Assembly (NCBI GenBank): GCA_005406025.1
Contig: BGZK01000212.1
Location: 496,001-560,000, forward strand
DNA from: Eumeta japonica
Taxonomy: Eukaryota; Arthropoda; Insecta; Lepidoptera; Psychidae
Length of the DNA stretch: 64,000 nucleotides
Reading direction: 5' to 3'
Each line of letters opens with the position of its first letter. Position 1 is the stretch's first letter. The notes beneath the pieces are model-generated. The model ran no database searches, was not told the DNA's origin, and saw nothing but the letters and a program-made list of their open reading frames with translations. Position numbers and translations under genes: made by a program. Of this stretch, positions 52,375-64,000 are shown one piece after another.

Positions 52375-52560
52375 CCGAGGAGCGGGCGGGCCGACGCCGG
52401 CGTCACCGCCCAGACCGCACAGTGTGACACGCTCTCAGCAACTGTTGAAAATTAGTCTAAAAAAATATGTCATATCCGATGTGGATCACACTGCAACGGC
52501 CCGATCGCTCCGCGGCGGCGCTCACGCCCGCAGCCAGCGACCGCCTACAGAGAATAAACC
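52375..52560 (-). other. GC-rich island 2, possible heph 3' UTR segment
   Basis: gcgggcgggccgacgccggc and cgctccgcggcggcgctcac stand in an AT-rich setting about 1.3 kb past the heph stop. No frame or known motif was recognised. Confidence 0.3.
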
Positions 52561-53783
52561 CTAAAATAAACGTAGCTACCATTATTATAAATTAAAACAT
52601 CAAAATAAATGCATCGTGCCACTATCACGCTCCGTTGGATAACGCTCGAATAGTGAATTTATGAACTAGATGCTTAGCGACGAGAACGCATGATTACACT
52701 AACTAACGTAGACGAGCTGCCCGGAGCGGGTTGTGACGAAAACGAGGACAGAAGAGAAGCGGCCTCCGGGGCCCGAGGGCGGCCCTCCCGGAGCTTACGA
52801 CTACGTACATCTTTAAACGTTAAGTCTAAAACTAATATTGCACACACATACACATTATTAAAAGTTATAGTTTCGATTCAATAAAAATAACCACTATTAA
52901 ATTTAATATAAAATGTGTATGCGTATAAATGTTACAATATAATAATAATCATAGCGAAATGCAAAATGAAATAACTCTATCGTGCTAAATAATGATAATA
53001 TTATAATTCATAATAAAATATTTATTTATAAAATATAATAATCGTATGAATAACTGAAAAAGTAAAGAATAATAATTATCTTTCTCTATAATGTAAATAA
53101 TTAACAATTCTGTTTCTATATATATCAAAAATAATTAAATGGACTTTATTTCATAATGTGTCAGTTTTATATCATCATTAGAATAAAATAAATAGAAAAA
53201 TAGATTACGTTTCAAACGAACCTAGCGCAATCTGATTGCAAAATAATACAATGAAGAAGGATTTAATGTCGTTATTGGAATTTTCATAGACAAAAAAAAA
53301 TGATCACTCATTCACTGTCTGGAATGAATACCACACAGAAAACAACCTCTCTCCGACACATCTTACGCAAAAAATTTTTTACTCATTCGAGTGCTGCCAT
53401 CTAGCTGCGGTCAACCGACTGAAATTGGATTTTCGCATCGCAGTACCTAAAAGTTCGCAAGGTACGTTACAATTCAGCGACAGTAAATCGTACGAATTTA
53501 TATGAAAATAGAATAGGGCTTATCATCTACATTAGTGTTCCGAGTAAGCGTAATACAGATATATTCATTTTCAGTCGAGCACGATTCTCGAGTTGGATTG
53601 AGAGGTATTGAGTAGTAGAGACAGTCACATATTACAATTTTTTTCACCTTGACTTGAATTTCATTCGGTGTTGATTTTTTTTCGTTTCACTGGCTTTAGG
53701 TTAATATTACATATATCGGATGCCACTAGATGGTGTGACTGTCGGTTGTGTTATATTCGCCGGTGCACGGTTTACGTTTGTAT

Positions 53784-56700
53784 TTAAATGCTAGATTTGG
53801 AGAAAGACACTCTTAGGTGGTTAGATTCTGACAGCTGGTAGTTGTGCATTTTTATAAGGGCCGCGACTGCGTCGTCGATCGACGGTAACTGCACCAGAGC
53901 CATCTTGCGGTCTTTCCTGAGAATGAGAAAAAATAAGTTTTTTGGTTATTCGTTTATTTTCACAATAACACATACAAAAAATTGTAAAATATGTAAAAAT
54001 GAAAGTATTAGGCTATACGTTTTGTTTTCTTCAATACGTCAACATTACAAAGAATTACAACACAAGTTTTGAAAGTGCAAAACGTGTCTTTTTAAAAATA
54101 TTCTTGTCGTTATATATCACGTTAAAAAGTTTTTTGAAGTTAATTATTTATATTTTTTAAATTAAGTTTTTTTTTCTTTAATACTGGAAAAAGCAAACCA
54201 ATGGCACTGATTTTTATTTCAGACCACACTAAAAATGTGTAATTTGTTTAATTTATTTTAAAACACTGTTAATTGGGGTATTGGAACATCGAGTCAAAGT
54301 GTATTAAAATAATGGAATAGAGAAACATAATAATAGTCAGAATAGTTTAATACAATAAAGTAATTTTATTGTCTTTTCATTACAAAAATATTAATAATAT
54401 TTCAAAGATGCGCTTTCAGTGATGTAATTATACATTAGGAAAGGGAAAAAGTTTTTTTGTATTTCATAAGTAAAAAGTTTCAGTGAAATCTTTTTGGTTG
54501 TGCTATTTGTATCTGGCTAGTTTTGATACCATTAAATAAATGACGTTCTAAAAAAAAGTATAAGCAGGGCCGGCCATTTTTCAATTGTGTTTTTGTCTAC
54601 CAAAATGAGTAAATCTAACGTAAGAATTAGATACATTTTGAAGTTTTATTACAAAAAAGGGGAAAAATGCGATACAAGCTACGAAAATAAAATTGTGACG
54701 TTTATGAGCCTAATGCAGTGTCGATAAGAGTAGGTAGCACAAAACTGATTCAAGCGCTTTCAGTCCGGTATTTTTGATGTTAAAAATGAACCTCGCTCTG
54801 GTCGACCTGTTTACGGATAAAGTCGTTGCCATTTTGGAAAAAGAAGAGCAAGATTGGTATTCGTTCTTATAACGTGTCTGAAGAGCTGGAGATTGACCAT
54901 AAAACGGTTTTGACATATTAAAAAAGCTGTGTATACAAAAAATCTCGATACATGGGTCCCACACGACCTCACTGAATGAAATCTAATGAATCGTGTACTC
55001 CTTTGCGATTCTCTATTGAAAGGGAACGAAAACAAACCGTTTTTGAAAAGATTGATTACCGGTGATGAAAAATGGATTACCTACGACAAGTACCTGTGAA
55101 AAAGATCATGGTCAAATGGTAAACAAGCTCCACAGACTATAACAAAACCCGGTTTAACTCGCAATAAATTGATGTTATTATGCATATGTTAAGATTGGAA
55201 AGGCATTATTCATTATGAGCTTTTTATCGCCGAGAAAAACCATTAATTCAGATCTATACTGCCAACAGCTGATGAGTCTCAAACAAGAAGTAGAGAAAAA
55301 ACGACCGGAATTCATCAACAGAAAGTTGTGGTTTTTCATCATCATAAGCCCAGAACCACACACATCTTTAACCGCTCAGCAAATACTGAGAGTTTGGTCA
55401 GAAAGTGTTAATGCATCCACTATATAGTCCTGACCTTGCACCCTTAGACTTTCACCTTTATCGGTCTTTTCAGAATTCTTTAGGTAGTGTTAGGTTAAAA
55501 TCAAGTGAGGACTGTAAAAACTATTTGTCGCAGTTTTTTGATCAGCAGTCCCAAAATTTCTACAGAAAATAGCAACAAGTTTTTGAACAAAATGGCATAT
55601 ATATATATATATATAATTAAATGTAATTAAAATATGATGAAAAATTATCGTGAATTTTTATATGAAATACGAAAAAAATTTTCGCTGATTTTTGACATAG
55701 CTATGAGGTTAAAGTGTTTTAAAAACGCATATTCAAATTAAAATCAACGTTGTACCTTCATTGATGTCAGAAAATAGGTTAACTAACCTGTCTTGCCCGC
55801 TTTAAAAACGTAAAAATGCTCATTATATCTTGATTATATGTACCACTATGATGGAATTTTCGTTTATACTCTTTTAAAATATATATTGAAATAGTTTTAT
55901 TACTTACGGGAAGAATTTGAAAGCCTTGATAGCGAAACCTCGTTTTGTGAATGCTTCCTTAATATCTTCCTCGGAGACGGTAGCTCTGTCAATAAAGTAC
56001 ATTGCAATATATTAATCGATGCTGACGAGATGGTTAAGATTAAGTTGCAATTCGAAAAACACTACTGCAATCCATTTTTTATTGTCAATCGAGAATAGCG
56101 TCGTGATGGTTTTTTTTTGTCACTTCATTGCGGTATACCCACAATATTGCATTGTGTTTGGATTTAAGCCTTTTAGGTTGATCCGGCGTGAATTTAGTCG
56201 GAGGCGTAAGGTTAGGAGGTTGAACATTACTCGGTCAACCGCGATGTAGCAAACCTGTGGAAACTATCATTGGCAGCATAAAATGATAGTAGCGATACGG
56301 TGAGAATAAAAAAAAACCTTTTCAAATCCTTGACCTAGAAGTGTACACTGTTTCAAAGTGAATATAATAAAATTGAGTATTTACCATTTTATTTAAAATT
56401 GAATATGAAATACGGATTTCGGCCGATTAACAGTGATCGACAGTGAGACCAAAATACATCGAAAGACGAAAAGCTCTTCCGGTCGGGGTACGTTTTCGAT
56501 GTAACAGAAAAATTTGGCCATTTAGTAGATGCGTGATAATTGATAGAATTATTGCTCAAATGAAGATAGAAAACTTATATACTGTTTCAATAACAGGGAA
56601 TAATTTCCTGAATCAATGTTATTGCAAATACTTAGAAATGACCTGTTTTCTTAATCCTTTGCCCTTCCTTTCGGCTTGACTTCAATAGGTAAATCAAAAG

Positions 56701-59700
56701 TACAGTTTGTTAAGGTAAGGTAGGTTTGTACGGAAAATGTAAGCAAATATCTTAGCTTAATACATGAATTCAGCAGGAAGTGTTGAATAAAAAACTAGTC
56801 ACAGAAGCAAGTCGATGACTCTTCAACTGTTTTATCTTAGTTTTCTATATGCATTTTATTAGATAAATCTAAAAAGTCATATGACGTTCGTCGCCACGTA
56901 GAGGTTTTTCAGATTTTTTGTTTCAGTAAAGTGAATGCTGTAAAGCTTTTCTTGTGGTTTGACATCCGAAAACACAAAGTATGTGTTCACAATTGTAATA
57001 TATGATAAAATAAAAGTTTAGCTTTTGGCCACCAAACTTTCACTGCGCAAGTTTCCTATAGTGGGAAGGCGGTCATTTTTCACCTTCACTGTATGTCGTT
57101 ACCCTTTTTTATCATCATATTTTGGGGTTAATATTAATCATTCTAAATGAGATAAAACTCGAGAAAAGAAATTATTCGAGAGAAGTGGGTTGGACGACCA
57201 GTGTAGAGTATTTTATAGATATATAAGTAACAGCAGTTTTCAGAATGAAGGAATCGAATCATGAAACATTACTTACGGAATGTTAGACAGGTGGAGCGTG
57301 GCGCTGGGTGGGTATATATTTTGATAGTTTTTGCTGCCCGGCTTCTTGAATCGATGCAGCGGACTCTGTGAGTAATCTCTGAAAGTCGATCCAAAAGTAT
57401 GCAATTAGTCTATGTATCTAGAATTCGAAAATGGAAGGAAAGTAGAATAACGAGACATTCAATGAGTAAAAGTCTATACAATTTAAATCTGTACATATCG
57501 GCCGCTCGATTTTCGCGCCTATCATTATCAAAGTGGCGTACACACTAACTAGATTTCTAGAAATAAATAAAAATTATGACAGGTTAGTTTCGTTAACACT
57601 ATATCTATTTTTCCGAGTTCCATGGTTAAATTATGTTCTTCGGTTTCATTATGTCAATTTGTCTGTGTGCTCTTCTTTATCTTTTAAGAATTTTATTTAA
57701 TGGTTCTTTAACTATAAATCTATTCGATATTTATAACACTTAAAATACGAAAAAGCTAACGTCTAATGTTAGACTTCGTTTAGACTTTTCTTTGTTTACC
57801 TACATATAAACATAGAATACACTTTTTTAAATCCTATAACACAGTTTAGTTGGACGAGACGGAAAACACAGGAGTCCAACACTATTAATTTTTGTAAAAG
57901 TGGTAATTTTTAAACTCGACACACATCCCCCAATCCTTAACTTCCAAACAACTGTTTCTGAAAATTTTTCGCAATGTAGTACATGAAATGTTATTCTTAA
58001 AAGAAATCATAATCAATAAATCTATTTGGTAACATTACTCTACGACTTCCGTAGATATTGACTCTCAAATCCCAAATAATGCATGGTCCAATAGACATTT
58101 ATGTTTTTTTTTTTATAAGGATGCATTTTAAAATATGAATTTAGAATACATAATTCTTTTAAAAGGACAAGAAATTATTAACTGACCTGGTGAGTCCGGC
58201 GTCCGGCTGGCCCTCCTTGGGTAGCTGCACCGTCTGGTGCTTGCTGAGCATCACACGCATCACTTTGCCGAACACGCGCAACTTATCCATGTGCGTCATA
58301 GCTGCAAAATTTTATAACGTTTAATGTAAATTTATATTGTATTTACTATATGAACATCATATAGTTGTAATCGAGGCCTTTTTAATACATTTAATTCGGG
58401 CTCTGAAATTAACATGTGATGAATTATTTTGTATTCACTAATTACATGATGCGTTCCGATGTTATGAGCCCGAGAATAATCCAGTTTTTATAGCATTTTA
58501 AATAGTACATAGATATTTTTTTTTTTGTATTTTGAACTAACCCAAATGCGCTTGGTGGGGTTCAGCCATTTGAATGAGTGCAGAATCTTTCTTGTTGTAA
58601 AGGATTTTTACACGTTGCACATCTCCGTAGACACCTATACAAAATGGAAAGTCAGCATATAAAAGAAATACAAGATCAAATTCACCTTTAAGTAAATAAA
58701 TGAAATGATGATAAATTTTCTTTATATATTCCTAAACAATTTCAAACTAAAATTCACAATTTCAAATAAAATTCGATAACAAATTTGAAAAAAAAAGTGC
58801 AACTAACTTTTATCTAACTAATATTGGTCGGAAATGCGTTTATTAAGTAATTGCGAATTTTAGTTAAGGCAGGTTATTTAATGAATATGTAGATGTAATA
58901 AAACATGTAGGCACTAAATAATCTAGTAATTTGATAGAGAAGAAAAAAGCAGATCACTACTCTATAGAGTTTTTCGATTTAAAAAACATTTTTCTATTTG
59001 TTAATAGGATATAAAAAAAATACAAATGCGTGTTCACATATTCACCCTGAAGGCGATCGTATAGCACGCATTACCTAAATACAAGTGTAGGAGAGTCATT
59101 TAGCTATAATGCTTATAAGTACAAATGACATGAAACTGGACAGCTGGAAATATAAGAAAAGAGCACACAATATAATATTGGTCACGTTAAGCTATTTAAG
59201 GCTTTAGCGGTTAACAGCGAAAATACCTCGTATCGCCGCTGGTCGGCTCTATAAAAACATAGAAGTTATTAACAGAAAACGCTATCGCTATTATCCAGTT
59301 TCCAAAAAGGTTACCGCTCGAGAAGGTACCACAGACTGACAGTTCATACATACAGAGTAGGCAGTATTCGATAAAGTAAATGAGTATATAGATATAGCTA
59401 CACAAAATAAATATGAGAATCGAGACAACATTGCGTACAGTCACACGAACTTAGCTAATATCGTAAAAGTAACGGCGTCTAAAATACAAATTGTCTTTCA
59501 GTTAATAAAGCAGTTATCAACTTGAAGATAAGAGTTATGAAGCGAAAGCTAACGATGTATGGCAGTTATCTTGCGACAGGTCTTGGGTTTAATTCTTACG
59601 TGTACGACACAGGATTTTATGTGCGTTTGGCTAAAAACTGGTGTAACGTTCATTGTTGTTATGTTTCTGCTATTAAAATTTACAATAATTTTGAGTGTTT

Positions 59701-60924
59701 ATACTTCGATGGTGCTTATCTTGAGAGTCCCGTAATCGAAAGATTTTACGAGGAAATTTATCGAATATTTCCTAACGTTGTTTCGTTTAGAATCCAGTTT
59801 GATGGCCGAAACGCTCCAGTTATTTTTTTTTTTTCATCGTACACAGCAAGAAGCAAACGCCGAGTTGTTAGCGGGCCGACAATTTGTCTTTCAGCGGGCG
59901 GCCGAGCGCGAGCACGCGCTGCCGCATCGTTATTATGTAAAAAAATATATGGAATGTATGTGCACACGTACCGAAAAGGGTAAAGAGAGCGTCAGGCGTG
60001 ACCATCTAAAACAATAGGAGAGAGAAAGGAGACAGTATTATGTAGTTGTAAAAAGATATCTCACATATCATAAACCTATGTATAAATATAGCGACACGTT
60101 CTTATGCAAATAGTCAGGAGGTTGAATAAGATACCATTATTATTAGTGCAATAGCCAGTAATGCCACCGGGATTAGTGCTTGTTTATTAGTTTTTGTAAC
60201 GTTATTAATTTGTTGATATTAAGATAGATTGGTTTGTTGGACTCCGCCTTACCTTACATTACCGGCTATCGACTAAAATTCTTTTTGCTCAACAGTACCT
60301 AACGACATCTTGCATAGGTTGTTTAAAGTTTGTGATTTATTATTAATAATGTCTTAAAATAAGTTATTTAAATGTAGGTAGGTCACCATTAATAACCTTC
60401 GGATAACATAGCAATGAATTTTAATGATGTCATAATCACTCGCACAAGAACATGCGGTATTGTAAAAGTTGGATTCCCGCTTAATTTTAATTCTTATCTA
60501 TTTGAAAAACTTATATAATTAAATGTATTCAAATAAACACATATTTTATGATTTTATATTTTTGATTAAGAGCAAGTTTGGTGTTACATGCCGAAAATAA
60601 GTTCGTTATTTCTCACTAGAAGATACAATATAAAGTTTTTAAGTACATTAATTTTTTCCATTTATTAAGCAATTATTTTGAAGGGTTATTCCCTAAAAGA
60701 AATACGGTACGTTTAAAAGAATCTCACCTCTTCATTGAGGTTGGAAACGAGGAGCACAGTAGCCAGAGGTATGGGCGGCGCTGCCAGGGCGCGCAGCGCG
60801 GGGGACGCGGGGGTCAGGGTGAGGGCCCCGAAGGCGGGCAGCCCCACGCCGCCCACGCCCACGCCGTACGGCGACGCCAGGCCGGAGCCCAGGCCCAGGA
60901 ACGGCGGGGCGAGCACGCCGCCAC
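53784..60924 (-). CDS. heph: Hephaestus / polypyrimidine tract-binding protein, 3' half
   Basis: Seven exons: 60924-60728, 60005-59972 (34 nt), 58634-58542, 58301-58187, 57378-57277, 55985-55908 and 53916-53784 (TAA at 53786-53784). All are in phase, about 250 codons. The first exon is a Gly/Ala/Pro-rich linker ending in [10 protein letters not shown], the first strand of RRM3. RRM3 continues with [32 protein letters not shown] and [16 protein letters not shown]4 runs from ATLHLSNIP to [12 protein letters not shown] at the C-terminus. PTB is a nuclear RNA-binding protein that represses exons at CU-rich tracts. RRM1-2 and the start codon are not in the window; I found no further exon up to 64000. 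The acceptor at 60924 is weak. A mariner relic lies in the last intron. Confidence 0.93.
54605..55595 (+). pseudogene. Mariner transposase relic, antisense in the last heph intron
   Basis: This near full-length mariner coding region (about 345 codons in the family) is riddled with stops and frameshifts. Readable pieces are the N-terminal start, [10 protein letters not shown] with the first catalytic Asp (55050-55095), [13 protein letters not shown] text near 55240, [12 protein letters not shown] where relatives have HQDNARPH (second Asp lost), and [15 protein letters not shown] near 55425 with the last Asp. Terminal repeats were not identified. A TA run follows at 55598-55614. Confidence 0.75.
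59972..60005 (-). other. heph: 34-nt microexon of heph
   Basis: It encodes [11 protein letters not shown] plus one base, between a ttttag acceptor and gtacgt donor. Size and position in RRM3 match the 34-nt exon of vertebrate PTBP1 (exon 11) and PTBP2 (exon 10). Skipping it would join 60728 to 58634 out of frame, with a TAA at 58610-58608. Confidence 0.9.
60013..60035 (-). promoter_or_regulatory. CU-rich tract upstream of the heph microexon
   Basis: The minus strand reads ctgtctcctttctctctcct just before the acceptor. It contains CUUUCUCU and UCUCU, the kind of site that PTB itself binds, so autoregulation of the microexon is plausible. Confidence 0.6.
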
Positions 60925-63900
60925 CTTCCAAAGCATATTTTGTTAAATGGAAAGTTCCACGTTGTTGAATGACATGTGTTCGTTAAATGTCGTTAAAACT
61001 TTTTGTCCGAAATTCTGAAAAATGTCTTAGAAAGAAGTTATGCTTTAACACATAATTTTGTATATTTATTATTTTAGAGAATGTTATAGAAATTATTTGT
61101 TACATTTGACAGACTCATATACCTAAACACAGGGCTACAGTACTCTATCTGTTTAAAAAGTGCAGAAAGTGAAGTGTAAAGAGAAGAACGTAAAAAATGA
61201 CTAAACTACGAAAATACGTGACAATGTACTGTATGTTTATAACAAGGAATAAACATAAAGAATAAACAAACCTAAGAATTGTCTACTCATATCAACGTAC
61301 GTTGATATGAGTAGACAATTCTTACGATTGATTTACATTAAATTAAAATTTACATAGAAAATTACAATTTCCATCCAATCTGTTGTGGGATAGAGTAAGG
61401 TATAACAGTACGAGCATTTTGATTTTTTTTGCGATAGAATTTACTATTTTAAAACTGGTATGGAATCAGATCTTAAGGTTGTGATACGTACAAACCTGGT
61501 CAACTCTTAAGAAGTTGATTACCTTTCCCTCTTCTTAAAGAGTGCATTAATCATTAATGTCATCTATTTCTTTAAAGGCACACACATTAACGAATATAAA
61601 CAGAATTGATTGTCGTATATTCATTAATAAACTCTTGCATTCATTCATTTTCGTAAGAGTTCGAGCAATCTCAATATAAAAACGTAAGTTAAGCAATAGT
61701 ACACAAATTAATTTATGTTTATATACTACTGTGTCCGTCTATATATACGTTATGATATTTGATATCGATGTACGTTTGTGGGTCATCCTAATATAGGCGA
61801 GAGCTCAGCTGGGGCTTGTCCTTTTACGTGCAAATGACCAATGACAAACGAAATGACTAAACAAAAATCACCGACGCGTTCACCGATATGGATGCTTTTC
61901 GTGAGTCAACATGAAATGCAATGGTTAATTGCATTTTATAAAGCCACTAAATCAAAGCGAAATGTTTTAATATTTAGAGCTGAAAATAAAGAAGATTATC
62001 AACCGAACAATCTGGAACAAACGCCTGCTTCGGGACCAACATTTCATTGCAACATTACGTGCGGTTGCAAGTAGAGCTACCGCAAAAGGTGTAGATGTTT
62101 AAATGATTTTTATTAAAACTTTGAGAGTTGCGTTGTTGAAGAAAGATTTTGATCTATTATACCTTAGTATTTGAACGATCTCTAAATAATTTACAATATT
62201 CCAAAGTCGTTTGTCCAGCGATTTCGATTGTAGGTGTTACACTTTGTAAAAGTTCATTAAGTCCTTACATATTTCACGAACTTTGAAAACTACCATTTAC
62301 TTTTTAGACATTTGCTTTATCTTCACCGGTTAAAAAGGCGTTATTTAAGGAAAAAATTTAAATTTGACATAATTACTTTATTTTTCATCAAACTTTTCAT
62401 TTATTATTCGTGGGAATGTTAACTATATAACTCAAAATTATTTATTGAATTCGGTACAAAATATTGTTGAAATTTTGATTCTTTCAATAAAATATAAACT
62501 GATATAGACAAATAACCATAATTAAACTAATTAATAAATTGATTACATATATTCCCATTTAAAGAACTACTGTTCACCTTCCATAATAAATATTTGCATA
62601 ATTTATATTTCATGATTTAGATTTAGGTAATATTTGATGTTTTTTTAAGTTCACTTTTTTCGTAAGTTTCATAATGTTTTAACTGCCCATATATTACAAC
62701 ATAGAACGACCATAAGCCAACTCATTCTTGAGAAACAATGTGCTACTGAATTTTGTTTAGCATTACCTGTAACTTATATCATTACTTCATGCAGTCCTCT
62801 TTTTATAACATACAATCTAAGACATTCATACCTCAGCAATTTTTATAGTTGCTTAAGAAAATGCCATATTTTCTCTGGAAAAAGTTTTAATCAACAAACA
62901 CAAACGCATTTACTTATGAGCTTACGTTTGTCTCTCAGACCGATAGGCAGAAACAACAACTCTTCGCTCGATACGACCCTCGTATATCGTTATATTTTCC
63001 TATACTTACAATTGTTTTATGCAAATTCGTCGATTTCAGCTGCTTAGAATAAGGTGTATCCCTCGCGCGCAAAAATTTTGGTCTAAATAAGAATTTCTAG
63101 GTCGCCTCTTGCCGAGCTATACATCCTATACATTTGTTCTATAAATTTCTTTTGTCAATCGGCAGTCATCCATCTCTTATAGATGTCTAAACCGCCTCGA
63201 CATATAAGTTTTCCCATTCCAATATCTACTTATTTTTTTTTAAACCATACTGTTCCCTCATATCATTATCCCCACATCTATCTTTCAAGAACATTCCATG
63301 CCTACTACGCAGGAGTCATATCTTCAATCGAATAAAATAATAATAGAAATCCGATATCTCAAGTGTTTCATAACGTAAAAAAAAATTACATATCTGGCGT
63401 ACTTACAAGTTTTTACAATTTCGAAACGTTTCGAAAGGACGTAAGTTACACTATAGCAAGGTTAAAGTCATTAAGTCCGCTTCTTTACACTGATTTACCT
63501 AAATTTAATTAAGATTATTTTCAAGGTATTCAATTTCTGTTCGAGTTTATTTGAAAAAAAAAACACTATGTTTCAAATAAATGATCTGTAAATGACAGTA
63601 AATATGATCTTAACGATTAATAGTAACCAATATTTTGTAGAACCGCAAAGTTTGCGTGAAGAAATTTAATTATTTTAATTCTCTATTTTAACCATAAAAA
63701 TGATAAATGGAGATTAAATATCTGTAGTCTGTACACAACTATTTCTTAAAACTTTAAGGTTTGATTGATAAATGATTTTATTCATTAGTATTGTCTAAAA
63801 AAATTATTAAAAAAAATTAATATGAAACAGATTTGTTTCATCCAATTCAGAATAGACGAACATAGTATACTGAAGTTCTCTTGTTTTTGAAAGTAAAGAA

Positions 63901-64000
63901 TTATTTGAACACAAACAAAAAATGTTAAATATCTATAAAACGTTTTCTTAATATAATATCCAAATTTGTATATATGTGTTTTAAATTATTTTGTATGTGT
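60925..64000. other. heph: Presumed heph intron, no exon seen
   Basis: AT-rich, with no RRM2-like exon in either strand. It holds the 52-bp palindrome at 61273-61324. It should be intronic if the gene continues to the right. Confidence 0.5.
61273..61324. repeat. Perfect 52-bp palindrome without spacer
   Basis: Two exact inverted 26-bp halves meet at cgt|acg. Each half starts taagaattgtctactcat. Confidence 0.9.

Larger units (their letters stand above)
39371..53200. other. Gene-poor region between TIMMDC1 and heph
   Basis: No gene is supported. The first part should hold the TIMMDC1 promoter. It contains a 292-bp foldback (40690-40981), an (AAAC)n-bearing LINE tail (41640-41745), a hexamer tract (44603-44710), two adjacent hairpins (44035-44125), and dispersed repeats at 45650 and 47311. 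The right end, from somewhere above 51 kb, may be 3' UTR of heph. Confidence 0.45.

Noticed and set aside
59522..59983. 153-codon plus-strand frame
   Set aside because: It overlaps the heph microexon on the opposite strand, has no recognisable domain, and its C-terminal part is low-complexity; a chance frame.
1..64000. tRNA or rRNA genes, CRISPR arrays, LTR pairs, viral insertions
   Set aside because: None could be supported: no cloverleaf with tRNA boxes, no regularly spaced repeats, no long terminal direct repeats, no viral protein motifs.

Overview
This is an AT-rich animal nuclear window, almost certainly from an insect and most likely a moth or butterfly. It holds intron-split genes with GT-AG junctions, a long load of decayed transposons, microsatellites and dispersed repeats, and no bacterial-style gene packing. 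The insect call rests on near-colinear matches to insect twinfilin, hephaestus and TIMMDC1. The lepidopteran call rests on the style of the dispersed repeats and is inference.

Layout. 1-1850 is AT-rich flank with several stem-loops. 1851 to about 6742 (or 6910) is a long non-LTR retrotransposon of the I/R1 type, with a zinc-knuckle ORF1 and an endonuclease/reverse transcriptase ORF2 broken by one in-frame TGA. 10984-12330 is a Tc1/mariner-like element with long inverted ends and a dead transposase. 12601-15087 on the minus strand is a six-exon gene model for a 214-residue coiled-coil protein that I do not recognise, with a decayed LINE in one intron. 15088-21072 is intergenic, with a (TA)n tract and GC-richer relics.

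From 21073 to 31737 on the plus strand lies a complete nine-exon twinfilin gene (twf). 35699-39364 on the minus strand is a complete six-exon TIMMDC1 gene (a complex I assembly factor), convergent with twf. 40000-51000 has no gene that I can support, but carries a 292-bp foldback, hairpins and dispersed repeats. 53784-60924 on the minus strand is the 3' half of the coding region of hephaestus, the polypyrimidine tract-binding protein; its upstream exons lie beyond the right edge or were not found. A mariner relic sits antisense in its last intron.

The genes are unrelated housekeeping functions: actin dynamics, mitochondrial complex I assembly and splicing control. The most interesting signals are the conserved 34-nt heph microexon with its CU-rich tract and predicted NMD outcome when skipped, the uncharacterised six-exon gene, the 292-bp foldback, a perfect 52-bp palindrome, and four dispersed tracts with a decayed 6-nt period. 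I saw no evidence for a new defence or mobile system beyond these.
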